The notes: generated by a model not told the origin, from the sequence alone. Positions 43,121 through 58,100 are shown, counted from the stretch's first letter. The stretch: DNA of 64,000 bases from Terebella lapidaria (GCA_949152475.1 OX424555.1:97373515-97437514), one strand, 5' to 3'. Program-made: numbers and translations.

Positions 43121-46100
43121 CTGTAATGGGCAAAATATACTAAATTTAACTCAATGTTAAATAGCCACACTTGGGTGACCCATAGCATACTTTTGAGAAG
43201 AAGACAAAAACACCCAACCACCGTGGTAGTTTCAGAACGTGGTAAATATGATAATGTGGCATTCGTAGAGTTTTGTGCTACTTCGACTTCATTGAAAGGT
43301 CTAAAAAATTAATATTCTGTTCTCGTCCTCCTATTCTTTCAAAACTGGGTAGGGATAGACTTTTTATTTTTCATTTTTTATTTTGCAAAAAATTACCCTC
43401 CTCAGCTCAAGAGAAAATTGGGTAGGGAGGCACTTTTTATTTTTTATTTTTGGTGGGACGACATTTCACACGTATGAAATGAAAATAAATTTGATTTATC
43501 GATTGATTGACAAAAAAACACTTGCACACAGACGCATTCAAGCCCAAATAAATCAAGCCTTTAAAATGGAAATCATGTGTAACACATGACTTCAATGATT
43601 TCATTTCTGAAGGCTTGATTTATTTGGGCTTGAAACCTCTTGGCCGGGCACCTTGGCACTACTGGTGGGCCATATTTGACCGGATCAGTCATCGGCCGCC
43701 AATTTTAGCAAGAAAAAAAAAGAAAAAAAAAAGAAAAATTGCGTCGTCACATCACTTTTTCGGGGACCCCAATAACCAGAACCATAACATTTTTTTATTT
43801 GGCCTAATGTTGAAAAATATACTTCCTTACACCCCTTCGTCAAACTACGTCTCGAATTTTACCCTCCCCAGAACCTACCAGTCCCAAAATCTAAACATGA
43901 CAAAGCTACAGGGCAACCCACACACACACCGCGTGAAACAATGTGAAATTAAAATGAAAATAAAAATACCTAGCAGTCAAAGCAAACGTCAGCAGTCGGT
44001 CCCTTAGATGTCAACTACAATGAAACATGGCATATCACAGGACACATAAGGCATAATATAGCATATTATCACATATATATGGAATGAAATGGTAACTGTT
44101 TCTCGACGTGCTTGATGAACAGAAATTTTCACTTCACGAACTCTGGCCTATGGCCAGGGTCTCAGTCTATAGCACACAATGTTCTAGGCACGAATACTGG
44201 CCTGCAACCAGGAATAATTGTTCATTGCATAAATGTTCAGCTACCCTGAAAATGAGTTAGCTAGCACGACATTTATCAATTATGCACAATAATTTACTGG
44301 CCCAGGGATGAAAACTCCCGGCCTACAAGCTCGTATTCTCGCTTGGGCTGATCCCATTGGCTGGTTGGTGGACGACAGGGTGCTGGTGACACCTGCCCAT
44401 CAACCTGATATGATCCTCCATCGAGACGATCGTTGAGATGAGCTTGCTCAGCAGCTCGGGCTCGGCGTGTGGTGGAGTCGCAGCGGAGGAGGCGTCAGTG
44501 CGGGAATGTTCCTGTTCCAAGACCCTTTGCAGGTCTTCGATGATAGCGTCAGCATGACTGAGTCTGGTGCGAAGATGTTCACACTCCTCCAGGAGCGGTT
44601 GCTGGAACATAAGGTCATATCGCTTGTGCTCGCTATTGTATTTCACCTGGCACATGTGAGCGTCCATATCACGCAGGCAATGTCAACGCATGGCTCAAAA
44701 GTGTTGTATACACATATCATCAGCATGCGCGATCATGAGGTTTGGCACGTGATGTTCCTACTCTGCTGCGATGAGCAGCGGATCTGCTTCATGTGAGGCA
44801 TAGGCCAGGCATTCTATCCAGTAAACTTTGTATGCTCTGTTGTGCAGCAACCGGCAGGTAACCTGGGTACCACTGGACCCGCCGGTCCGGATTCTCTCCT
44901 GGTGCTTGAAGGCCAGGCAAGGATTGCTCGATGATCCAGTCTCCGTGATGTCAGAATAGACCCCAAACTCTCCGGACCCATGGAGTGGTAGGCCCTCGTC
45001 CAGAGCTCAGGACAGCATGTCCTGGTTGTCGAGCACAGAGAGATTAAGCCAAGATCGTTAGCTGGTGGATCCCTGGATCGGGACGGTACAGGGGAGAGGT
45101 TCTACATCCTTCCTCAAAGTAGTCGGGTAGAGAGGCCATGTGCGTCATTTCCTGAGAGGGTGGAGGTAGTTGTTGAGTGGGCTCGACATTAGCGGTCTCC
45201 AACAGCGCATCCTCGCCTTCCCGTATGGTGGCGGGAGATCTTCATTCGCCATCTCGGCAGGTCATGGGAGTCATGGGGGTTACCGCCTCGGATGATGTAG
45301 CATTGCAGGAGAATGGCGGGAACTCCTCAGGTGGTGACACGAGTCCTGCCCAGAACCTATAGTCCATGACATTAGGTGTTGTGGGTCTCTCCACAACCGG
45401 GCACTTCAAAATCACATCCACAAGTCGTTCCTTGGGAGCAGTCGCTCCTGTCGATGTCGTGTGGGTGGCGTGACTGTAGGAGCTCACATGGCTGTGGTCT
45501 TGTATACCATCGGTTGCTCAAAATACTGTGTGCACGGCCGCAAATTGTGTGCACGGCCGCACATGTCTGTTGAGGAGTTCAATCTCGCGGGCTATTCATG
45601 AAGATCATTCCTCGTCGTTGCGCCCTTGATGTACTCAACCCGACGCAATATGAGTTGCATGTTGGGGTCGTTATCGGGCAGATACTGCATGAACAGTTCC
45701 GGCGCCATCGGCCATATGCCAAAGGTAAGCACGGCAACATCTTCTTTACTGCAGATGGCGATGTGAGCAGGCACACGAGGTGGTTGATAGTGCGCATTTG
45801 ACTGCATATTGACTCGCAGCAAGTGGCGATTGGGCACAAAATCAGTGGACTCGTTGTGGCATGTCCCTGTTCGAGGATGGGGAAGTTTACCAAGTGCATG
45901 TACGAGGTCTCGCCATCTCGGCAGGTCATGGGAGTCATGGGGGTTACCGCCTCGGATGATGTAGCATTGCAGGAGAATGGCGGGAACTCCTCAGGTGGTG
46001 ACACGAGTCCTGCCCAGAACCTATAGTCCATGACATTAGGTGTTGTGGGTCTCTCCACAACCGGGCACTTCAAAATCACATCCACAAGTCGTTCCTTGGG

Positions 46101-49100
46101 AGCAGTCGCTCCTGTCGATGTCGTGTGGGTGGCGTGACTGTAGGAGCTCACATGGCTGTGGTCTTGTATACCATCGGTTGCTCAAAATACTGTGTGCACG
46201 GCCGCAAATTGTGTGCACGGCCGCACATGTCTGTTGAGGAGTTCAATCTCGCGGGCTATTCATGAAGATCATTCCTCGTCGTTGCGCCCTTGATGTACTC
46301 AACCCGACGCAATATGAGTTGCATGTTGGGGTCGTTATCGGGCAGATACTGCATGAACAGTTCCGGCGCCATCGGCCATATGCCAAAGGTAAGCACGGCA
46401 ACATCTTCTTTACTGCAGATGGCGATGTGAGCAGGCACACGAGGTGGTTGATAGTGCGCATTTGACTGCATATTGACTCGCAGCAAGTGGCGAATGGGCA
46501 CAAAATCAGTGGGCTCGTTGTGGCATGTCCCTGTTCGAGGATGGGGAAGTTTACCAAGTGCATGTACGAGGTCTCGGTGATGTGCACCATCATTCCCAAC
46601 TGTGTTAGAGTGACGAATTCGTTGCGTGCTGGGCAGATAAAACAATCGCATGAAGGGAAAGTGGTAGCCAAACACATGGGTGTCTAGCCTTTCCGTGGTC
46701 TTGAATGGCCCGATTCAGTCGACGGATGGCCAAAGGCGCCATCCGACCTCCTCCTCATCCCCAGTGCAGAAGGTCCCAAGGCGACATACTATTAATTGAA
46801 ATGGCCATTCAACTCAATGTTATATGTTCTTACTTTGACGGTCCATAGCACCTTCCCGAAAAAATCCCACCCTACGTGTAACCTATGCTAGTTTTACCAT
46901 TTGAAGTATCGGACATTGAGCAGTTGCCTGATGAACATGAACGTATTTGACAGCACATGGGATTTTTTGTTTTTCTGCCTAGAATGGACCTGTGGTGAAC
47001 ATACATGAAATTTTGGGTGCTGATGACCATGCAAAACCCTCTTGCCCCCAGCTATGTACTGTGATATCTGCATTGATTTGGAAACAGAGATAATGTGAGA
47101 AGTCTTGATTTGAGTACCTGGATTTATTGTGCACTCTGCACAAGTCTAAGGTGTTTATTCATGACTGTTGTCACAAGCTGGTGTAATATTTTTTCAGTCA
47201 GCGACTGACAAAATTTGATAAACACCAACATGTAATGACATGGTGTTTGTTTCTTGTTTATTCCAAAGCCTTTCGAAACAATAAAACTCCAGCTGGAATA
47301 TGTCAGACAATCGGTAAAAATGTCAGACATAAATTCCAAACAAAGGTTAATAGTTTCTAGAGGACACTGGCGGGATATCATCTCTGTTTGATTGATGGGG
47401 TCCTGACTGGTGTTATCGGCGGCAATACCATCGCCATGAGCTTGGTGACTTGTCGTCGAAAAGGAACATTCGTACTGCAGGAACTGTGTCAGAACGCGAT
47501 GATTCTGATGACGCTTGTGGAGAAGTCCGGGATGACCCTGTAGGCGCAGGTGATGCTGCTGGTCACAGTGGCGATCAGGCAGGAAGTGGGAAGAGCATGA
47601 CGGGTCCCTGTTCTGGTTCGGCTTGTCGGGGTGATGGCGCGGCGGCAGGTTGAGGCACAGCAACTGGTGGAGGCCCAGCTGCAGGCTGGGGCACGGCAAC
47701 TGGTTGAGGGACACCGGCTCTGACCAGCGCAGAAGTGGAGGCAATGACTTCTTGTTGGGTCACGATGGCACGTTTCACAATCTCTGCGCCATCTGTAAGG
47801 CGATCAAACTTTGGCACGCTAAAGTCCATCTCTTCATCACTCAGGAGACCACGATGTGTGGCGCTCCCTTCGTCTGGCGAGTTTGGCTGTTGCAAGCGTG
47901 TGGCAAACCGGTGGCGGACTCCATTTCCATGGGAGTTCTGTACAGACGGCTCATCTAGAACATCTTAGTCGTCGGTTACGACCATGGGATACTACTGGCA
48001 CGATTTTTCTTGCTCCGGAGGCTGGTCCTTACCGATTCTGGCAGAATCACATACCTGTTCATAGCACGAGTTATTTAGTTACAAATGTCTCTTGGGAATG
48101 AGCGGCTTCTATAACATGACACATGAGTGGTTTTTTTCTTCACGACAAACGCACTAATCCGACAATTGTTTAGTCCGGATTTGTATTTCAAAACACACAA
48201 TTTTTTCACAATAGTTCTGGATTTATTCACAATATAAAGACAGTAGGCACTTCTAGTATTCCAACAAGCACAAGTGTTGACTCTTCAAACTCCTGCAGGC
48301 CGAATGACCCACTTACAAAACTTCATGGCTGCTGATCTCATCCCCTTTCCCTGTATGACAAGTTTAAGGGGGCACGCTCTATTGTTATATAACACCTTTT
48401 CGTTTTCTTGCATTGTCCGCTCTGCTGTACACTGTAGGTGGGCCGTCACCTTGGAAACGTGTGTATGTCCAGTCTCTCGATTATCAAGCCAGTAAGTCTC
48501 AAAGAGGATAAATGCACGTACCGTCCATTTTTTCTGTATGCTCGCTGTCAATTTGGAACACACTGTATTATCATATCCTGTCTGGTTACTAGCTGCTATT
48601 CTGTTTACAGTGCTTCTCTGCACTTCCAATCACTATTATCTTTAGCTGGGGAAAGTTATGGGAATTGGCTTGCTTTCAGATTTCTCACTACTTGATGACC
48701 GAGTAGGAGGAGCAGCATCAGTGTAGAAGGGCGTCAGATGTGCGTAGCCTTCGTATGGCTTCAGCATATCAAGGTAAACAACACAAGTGTTTTGACGGTT
48801 TCCAACAAAGAAATACAAGATCGACTGGCAGATTGCATCACGTCCGTAGACCATCAAGTGAGGTGTACACCCGGTTGACGAGTGACTGATGTCTGATACG
48901 CCATTGGCATGTATGGTAGATGCAAGTCTCAGTCATTAGTACGAACACTAACAAATGCACTCAACATATTCAGCAGAGTTCGATTGAACCTTCGACCTAG
49001 CCATCACTTTGTGGTCAGTAGGGCGTTGTATGAATTTTCTTGGCGCCCAGGAGGCATACGATATGGGAAAACGGCGATATCTCGAATTCTATCCTTTGGT

Positions 49101-52100
49101 CACTGTGGATAGCTTTCGGCCCACCGTGATATACTGTCCATCTGTTTTCAAAAACATCTGCAACGTTCTTGGCTTTATAGCGACGAAGCTCAAATGCATC
49201 AGTGTAGTTGGGAAGTAGTCCGCTATCACGAAGACGTAGCGATGACCTCTTCTGGTGACCTTGTGGGTATCCAAGATGTCAATCGCTATCTAATCAAAAG
49301 GTGCTCCCGTTCGGAGTTGTGTCAGCGGCAATCTTTCCGGTGGAGGTTTGCCTTTGCGTGACATGCATTGCAGGCAGTGGGCACACCAGCAGGCGACATC
49401 CAGTGCGAGGCTCACCTATAGAAGCAGCGTCTGACTTTTTCAATCATTCTTTGCATTCCGAGGTGTCTTTGAGATCGGCAGTTGGTGCAGAACCAAGGCT
49501 CGAGGAGCGGCGAGCAGGACAGTTCGTACGATGATGTGTCGTGTCGGGTCCAGCTTCCAGATGAGGATTCCATCTTGCAGCGCTAGGAGGTTCCACCTGC
49601 AGACGAGAGTTTTCACCTCCTCACCTTGGCGCACGACTTCTTAGGAAGTAGATTTAGTCTTGTTGGTTACCCATTGGCGTACTTTACCGGCGCTTGGATT
49701 AGCTTGTTGAGCGGGGACGAACTGGAGCAGCCTGCCGAGATCAGTTTGGGCATGACCAGAGGTATCGGATTGTCCATATCCAACTGGGCTAACTCGGCGG
49801 CGGCAAGACCACTGTGATCCCCTGACTGCTTATATACTTCCTTGAAGGTCACATGCCAGAGTCTCGGTTACTTGTGCGGCAGAGCTTGCCGACAGAGCTG
49901 TAACAGTAGCAGGAGCAGCAGGGGTAGTGGCGACAGGTGCTGGAGGGTTCCCTGTAGTGACAGGGGTCGGCGCGCCAACTGGCACTTGTTGGAGCTGTAT
50001 ACCACTCTTCAGAGTGTCGTGTTTGTCAGGGTTGCGGGAGCAGCTGGCGCTGGTGGCTGACTCAACACAGGGGTTGTCAGGTATGTCATCACTTATGGCA
50101 TGGGTCCGCGAGGTCTCGCCAAAGTGTTATCATGCGAAGAGCAGAATAACGTAGCCATTATGCTGATGGTCGTTTGCGCGGTGGGGATGCTGGCGGTCAT
50201 CGCTGACTCGGTCTCCAGGGTCAATCTGCCTCAGCTGGAAAGGAGGTCCTTCAGTAGGCTTTCCGTCACGGTCAACTCGGCAGGCACAATCATGTCGTGT
50301 CAGTAATAGACGTGGAATCAATACCCAGTATTAAGTATTATTAATAACCCAGTCAGTGTTATTGGCGTAACTGACGGTCGAGTTCATCTAGAGATGACTT
50401 TTCGGCTGCTTCTTCCGTTCTTCGGCCAATTGACAAGTTCGGCTGAACCGTGATGTGTACTGGTGGGTGTCCCGTGAGTCAGCAGTCAGCAGCGGGGTAG
50501 TTGTCACGTGACCTACCCCAACCAATCAAAACTGACTATTTCACTGAACATTTTTATGATTGATAACCAATCAGGAACCACCACGTGACAGTATGCATTG
50601 TTCCAAATCCGCCTCGGATTACTTTTACGTAATCACGTATTTTGACCACCAAGGTCTGAATTCAGCTGAAAAGCAACCGGCCCCACCAAAAAATACCCTA
50701 ACTTAAATAAACGTATATACACCTATATGACTTAAATTGATCATATAAGACCTGATGACCGAACAACATCAGGTAACCACGTATATCATTCAACAAACAA
50801 GCATTAAAACTGGCCGAACACTTTTTTCGGTTTAAAATCGCTACAATATGTTTATGTTACATGTTAGTGAATCGTAACATGTAACATCGAACGAGTATAG
50901 TATTGGAGCCTAATCCAATCGTCTTGAAATTTGAGCATGGGAGGAATGACCTCTCGGCTTAAAATGGCATTTTACTACGACCGAAACGAACGTAATACCT
51001 CCCCACTCATGGTGGTAATGAAATTCACACATCATTGAACAAAATCACACAAGGTAGAGCAATTTCTGGTGTAACTCTGGCGAAAAACTTCAGGTTTTAC
51101 AGTATATGAAATTGTCATCTAGTTATGAGATAAAGCATTTTTATCAAGTTTTACTGAAAATTAAGTATCGATCTCAGATTTGAACGGGCAGTTTCTATCG
51201 GATTTCGATGGAAACGAGATATTCCCGAGGCAATGAATTATTCTTTCCGACCCTAATTTTTTTAGAAGATTGAATTGAACCGTTGATATGTATATACACT
51301 ACGACTAAAGAAAGATCTTGTGAACATTGTATTACCTTTAGTTTGATTTCCAATCAGAATTTCCACAAACCTTTCTCACTGCCGGAAGTCCACGCTGTCC
51401 AGTGCCGACATGGGTTGTCCATCTCCCTACACAAATGTCAACATTGAGATTTCATTTTGACGCAGAACGTGGCGATTCCAGTACGAAAATACGCAATAGT
51501 ACAACAAAATATAGGTAAAATGTATATGAGTTAGGGCACATAAAGCGTGTTGTCCGTGAGACCATACATTTGGACGCACATGTCTAAAATTATCAAGAGA
51601 AAATATAAATAAAAGCAGAACGTGTATAATTGTAATGTTGATATTTTATACAAAATACTGAGGACATGGAAGAGTTTTCATAATAATAAATTAAATTAAA
51701 TATCCGAACTTTTCAATGATATTAACTCATTTTGATATGCAAGATATGCGCGCGCAGATGGAGGTCCTATACATCTACTGCGATTTTCATTTACTTCAAT
51801 GAAGACAATGACACTGTGGTGCAATGGATTCGGCAACAGCAAGCTCTATCATGTTACGGACCAAATGGAACGACCCATGAACATGCATTGTTTATGTTTT
51901 CAACTCTTAAACTAGTGTTCTATGCTAGTGGTAATTATTTTAGCTCATGTTGATTCAACAATATAAAGACAACGTTGACTACATACAAGTACAAATCTAC
52001 TGATACTCGCCTGTACGAGAGAAGGCGGACACCGGCCTTGTACCCAGCACCGCCTGGTTTCAAGGGAGCACATGACTCCTCCTCGGTTCGGAAATAGCCC

Positions 52101-55100
52101 TTGAAATAAAGCCCCTCATACTCGTCCTATTGCAGGAAGTATAAATGTACACATCAACCTACTACCAACACTGCCATGCGCTTTTCATGATGACAAACAG
52201 TCTTCGGAATAGAACGAGAAGCCGGACCAGATATTTTTATCTGAAGAGACACACACTGCCGTTGTAAACGGAATGGTAGTCCCAGTAATACAAGTTCGCA
52301 GGACTACCATTCCTAGAAATGGTAATTCAGTGGACTTCCTATCCTAGGAACAGTGATCCGCTGGGAATGTAGGTCCTAGGTTAGGAGTAGTCATCCGGGT
52401 CGGACTTCTGTTCCTAGGTACCGACGTCCTTGGACTCCCATTCCTGGGGTATGGGGTACCATCTTGTTAAATGCAATATCAATGCATCACCATTGACAAA
52501 AGTTTCATTGAACATGACGTGAGCGCTGCTTTGACATTAATTAGTCAGCAATATTTATACATGTCTTCACCTTATGCTGCCGTACTGATGATTACGTGGT
52601 GTAACCACAACCTTAACAACCAATGAACGTACAGGTAACTGAGCATTGGTTATACTTTGTATATATGCCCGGCTAAAACATATGCTATAGATAATAGGAC
52701 CTGCATGCCTAGGACCTGGGTCCTAGGACTGTAGGTCCCTGGACTACTATTCCTGCGGATTACCCTTCCTTTTACACCGTCATCAGGGCACAAAGCGTGT
52801 ACATAAAGTTGTTTCTAATACAGAATCGTGTTTGGAAAAAATACCACCAATAATATTCCCGTCCGAATGGTTCTCGTGTTGATGAATTGCACTTTGATGT
52901 TTATAAACAATAAGAGCCAACATCTCACATCTGAATCGTTCTAGAACCATGAAGATACCTTTGTAATTTTCTCTTCTTGCAGCATTTCTCGCCAACAGTC
53001 GTTCATTATGGCAACAAATCCTCTCTCTGCGCGCGGCGATCTTCCCCAATAGTAACCTTCTTTAGTGACGCACAGGTTCACTAAACACATTCGGCCACCT
53101 GGATGGAAGAGTCGTGTAGTGGTTCACGCTGTCTGTTACAGATCACGCATCAAATACACATATTAAGACTTTTTACAATAACTGTAGAGAGAACACCGGT
53201 AACTTGTCACACTAGCGATCTTACGTTAATACGGTTACGGATCCGTGAGTTCACAACTGAATATATAATCCACCAATGGGCTAGCGAGAAGAGGACGGTC
53301 ACGGTCTGATGGCGTTCGTCGTAACCGTCATGTCTCTATTTTCAATGACTGCTGAGGACTGAATATGTAAATGCCGCAAGACTTTGCTATCACGCGTGGC
53401 AAACTGTTTAATTTCTGACTGAACTTACATCTTTATGAAAACAACGCAAGAGTAGTGAGTAGACGGATACGGACACGCTTATAGGATATATTTCCCACAC
53501 ATCATACAAAAGTTGAACTAAAGTTGAATGTTTGTGAAGGAAAACATGCTTTTCTGTCAAATAACTGAAACATATATTTTTTCTAAAATTATAAACAAAA
53601 TGTTATACGAAGCATTGCTGATTTATTGTGATTTATTGTGATAACAGACTCAAGTCAGAGGTGAGGGATGTTGGCACGTTGTTACAGTACTAACTAATTA
53701 TGGCCACGTGGGTTCCCTCAAACTTTGAATGTGTGTGTCAATGACGAAAACATATTCGTAATTTTACTCGTGGAAACGGACGCATGTAAAGTATAACATT
53801 TCTGAGGGTGATTTTGGAGTGGCGCAAATTTTGGACTTGCAGAAGTACCACTTTTTCTATGATCATGGTCGAAAATGACATGTTTTTATCAATATACAAA
53901 TATGCGGTTTATAAATGTAGCATAATTTCCGTTAGGAACCAGCCCCAAAACGTATCCCCAGTGCATACACTCATCACGCGTCCCCTTCCATGCTTTAGAT
54001 TGCCAACATTTTCAATGGATGTTTCAAAATTTATAGAAAACTGCCATTTGACTTTATGGTGTAGTATGCCAATGTGCACGATGATATTTTTACCCATTAC
54101 TAAATCGCGGTCAAAAAGGAGTTTATTCAGGGGATTTTGCTCTTTGTTTTAGCGTTCTTCAATAGTGCAGTTGTTTGTATCGGGTGATCATTCCCGGGCT
54201 ATGCACGAGTTGTGCTCAGGTGAAATTGCCTCATGCATATATTCGTCACATTAGTAAAGTCTCCTCATTGAAAATAGAGACACGACGGTCACGACGAACG
54301 CCATTAGACCGTGACCGTCATTTTCTCGCTGCCCGATTGGTTGATTATATATTCAGTCGTGAATCCACGCATCCGTAACCGTATTAACGTAAGATCGCTA
54401 TTCCAACTGGAAGTCACGCCTATGGAAGCGGCGATCACTGATTTTCAAAGTCACAAGTTTGTCCATTCACCTGGCGCCAGCTCAGCGGCTCGCCTCACCA
54501 AGAAGAGGTCCCAGTCCTTCCGGGCTTGTTCTTTATACATGGCCGTCTGTTCAGTATTCGTACAGTCTGAGTGAGTCATTGCATCGTCTAGTGGCCCTGG
54601 ACTACAACACAATAAGTAGAATTGAAACACGTTTTGTACAGTACAAGACAGCATGTTGGAAGATACTATTTCAGATATAGCTCGGCAAGACATGTCTGCG
54701 TGTTTCTTTGTGTTGAACGGGTGCCACAAGATGGGCAGGAAATGTTCACTCTTCCCAGAGCTCCATGTTGCCTTGTATAAGGATTCAAGATAGAATCACC
54801 GGGAAGTACCTTCGGTTTCTGGGGCCCCATGTCGCGAGCAGTGTATTCGTTCTACAGCCACCCTACTTGTTCTCAGTGAAAGCACTTTATGGCCTTCACA
54901 TGCTATAGATTAGTTTAGAGCACATAATCCTTCGATGGGGTCCAAAACCAAGTAATATTTATGCCATATTCAACTAAAGTGATCATGCATTTATGGGTGT
55001 AAAGTAATGCTTGATGATCAGACCCAGGAGAGCTCTGGAATGCTTATTAGGAACGCGAATATCTCCAGCTTCTGGGGCCATTCAGCTGAATGGCCCCAAA

Positions 55101-58100
55101 CCCCCGGCCGACAGGGGCTTGCTTCAGCTCGCTTTGCAACATTTCACAACTGGGCCTCCCCTCAAAATCCTGGATCTGCCCCGAATCAGCCATGCAAAAC
55201 TCTTTAGGGGGATCGAAAATGGACCAAAGGAAACCTCTAGAACACACCACTCGGCATACATATCCCTTCAGCTCCTTGGGCCCTCAAGTAGTTCCCAGGC
55301 CCTCCGCCTTCACTACCTCGCTTCGCGACATTTCACATCTTGCCCCTCCTTCAGAACTCTGGATCCGCCTCAGAACATGCATTCATAAACTCTCCAAAGC
55401 CATGGAAATTGGACCAAGGTGAACCCTAGAGCACGCCAGTGGGGATGCATAATCCTTCAGCATATGGGGCCCTTGAGCGGGCCCCAGACCCCCGGCGGAC
55501 AGGGGCTCGCTTCGCTCGCCGCTCTATCGATCAAGGGTTCCCCCCCCCCTCCCCAAAATCCTCTACCCGCCACTGATGGCGGACTCGTTTCTGAGAGCTG
55601 GGAATAATTTGGTATTGGTTTCACATGTGCGTGTACGATATCCAATTGCGATGGTATTAATAATCATCTTTGTAGTTTTTATATAGCACTTTTCCATGCA
55701 TGGCATGCTCAAAGCGCTTTACAATTATTACCCCGATATTCTGGCCTGAAACCACTTTCCAACTCACAGACAGTTACCTCATATGGCTGCCATTTCGGTT
55801 CAAGGTAACTAGGCATATGTACAATTACCAACACTGCCAATCGGGTACTCACTTAGCGGCCGAGTGAACCGAGACACATTGTGATACACACGGTGTTAGA
55901 CAGATTGCACAACAGCGCCAGCATTGCGGCTCGAACCACCAACCTGTTGGTCACGAGTCGAGTGCTTTAACCACTGCACTACCTGCCCTCACACCCACCC
56001 CGGAAGATGCATTCATAACTCAATGGATAATACAATTATCAGCAGTTCTGTATCAGGGACAGGCCGTGTATAAAATATCATACTCAGTCGTATGAACGAA
56101 TACACAATTGGCAGTTTTGGTAATTGTACGCAATACCTTTGTGCCGTTGTCACCTTCGGCGAATGTCAGCCTTATGTAGTCGACTGTCTACAGACACCCA
56201 ATGAGTCAAAGTGTGGTTTCAGGAGAATTGGTCACATGATTGTGACGCGCTTATATTTTTTTTACAAACACCTCATTGAATCAGTGTATGACATTTAATG
56301 TTATCACTAACACAACTATTCAGGCATACCTCTGGCTGAGCCAGTGTACGGCCGTGGCTGTGAAGCCCAGGTGAATGGTTCCACTCGGTACTATCTGAGC
56401 GAAGAAGCTGGTGCCTGAGGCCGTCACAAAGACGTTGTTGAACTCGGAGTTGAAAGTTGGTGCATCCAAGAGGCCTAGGTGTTCCAAATCATATGGGTAA
56501 TAGTTGTGTATCATATCATTGGTTCGAATATATTTAACCTATTGGCATGGCGTTGCGTCCGTCGTCGTCTGTCGTCGTTGTCCGTCTACATTTTTATTTT
56601 TATCTTTTATCTTACATCTTTTATCTTCAAGTTTACGATGGAATCTTTCTGGAATTTTGCACGATAATTCCTAAAAATAGTTCAAGGGGAAGTATTTTTT
56701 AGTTTTCTCAATTTTTCGTTGACTTTTGACGGAAAAAAACAATTCTTTGAAGGTCGTTTCCTCAAAATCTGTCAGATAACTTTTTTTACTAATTCCTGCA
56801 TAAGAATCCTAATATGTACCTTTGTGATGTGTATAAGCTTGAATTGCTCGAAGTATGCCATTTTGGCCTAAATGGGACTTTCCCATGTTAAATTATCCTA
56901 TGTTTCATAATGGGACACATTATAACTAATATCTCACTTAATATTGAGATTAGAGATTAGGAATCAATTGGGAATATATAGGAAATGATATATGCTGAAT
57001 ATTCTAGTGACCTTGAATATGACCTTTGATCTCATTTTCAAGAACAATATGGCTGATATCTTGCTTATTATCAACTTTACAGCTTAGGAATAAATTGTGG
57101 ACATATAACAATTGATATATGCTGAATATTCACATGACCTTAAACTTGACCTTTGACCTTGTTTTCAAAGTCAAAGCACAAAATGGCTTATATCTTGCTT
57201 ATTATCGATTTTACAGCTTAGGAATCCATAGTGAACATGTAGGAAATGATATATGCTGATTATTGTCATGACCCTGAGTTTGACCTTTGGCCTTTTTTCA
57301 AGGTCAAAGCACAAAATGGCTAATATATCGCTTTTTATGAATTTGACTTTGACCTTTGACCTCATTTTCAAGGTCACAAGACAAAATTGTTAATATCTCT
57401 ATTATTATTGAATTTACAGCTTAGCAATCCATTGTGGACATATGGGAAATGACATGTTGAATATTCTCGTGACCTTGAATTTGACCAGTGACCTTATTTT
57501 CAAGGTAGAGCACTAAATGGCAACCGGGACGAAATGATTAATACATAAAATATGAAACAAATAATGTCCGGTAACCTTTCTTAGCCTTTGGGCTAAATTT
57601 TTGTTCCTACGCTTTTGTACTATAATTGAAAATTAGGGAATTTCAGTGAATTGTTTGTTAATAATTGAGTTGTTCGAATTCCATTGTCCAGACATGTGCC
57701 TGACTGTACCTTGAAATAACTCTCAAAACATGTCACAGAAACATGCGACACGTGATCTCTATAGTTATTGATTCTCCATCATTGCCTTCCCATACATATG
57801 TTTTGTCAAGCTGTGTTTCTATCATAGAAGCTAGTCAATTATGTTCGATATATAGATACAAATATTCACCGACCATGAACACGGAGGAACAAGGATTTGA
57901 AGTCGTTGATTGGTTGATCATTATAGATGACGTGCACCTCTTGCTCTTCACCATACATCTGCTTCACTTTCCCTGGACGATAATGTACGATATTTATAAT
58001 ATAATTTGTTGATAATTGTTCGCTGTTTGCTGTGTATTATTCAATACGACATGAACATTTCCACCACAAGAACACCGATGACCATTTTACGTACGGATGC

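Larger units (their letters stand above)
43121..51370 (-). other. Gene B intron 8, expanded by mobile DNA
   Basis: The first ~190 bp (43,121-43,310) and last ~80 bp (51,290-51,370) correspond to the 713-bp intron 8 of gene A. Everything between is inserted material: a hairpin-rich AT segment, a 664-bp tandem duplication and a broken LTR retroelement. 50,640-51,290 is AT-rich with no recognisable feature. Confidence 0.7.

Noticed and set aside
45177-46687. Several frames of 60-190 codons on both strands repeated at 664-bp spacing
   Set aside because: They are duplicated only because the DNA is tandemly duplicated. No domain or splice pattern was recognised, and they lie beside a fossil retroelement.
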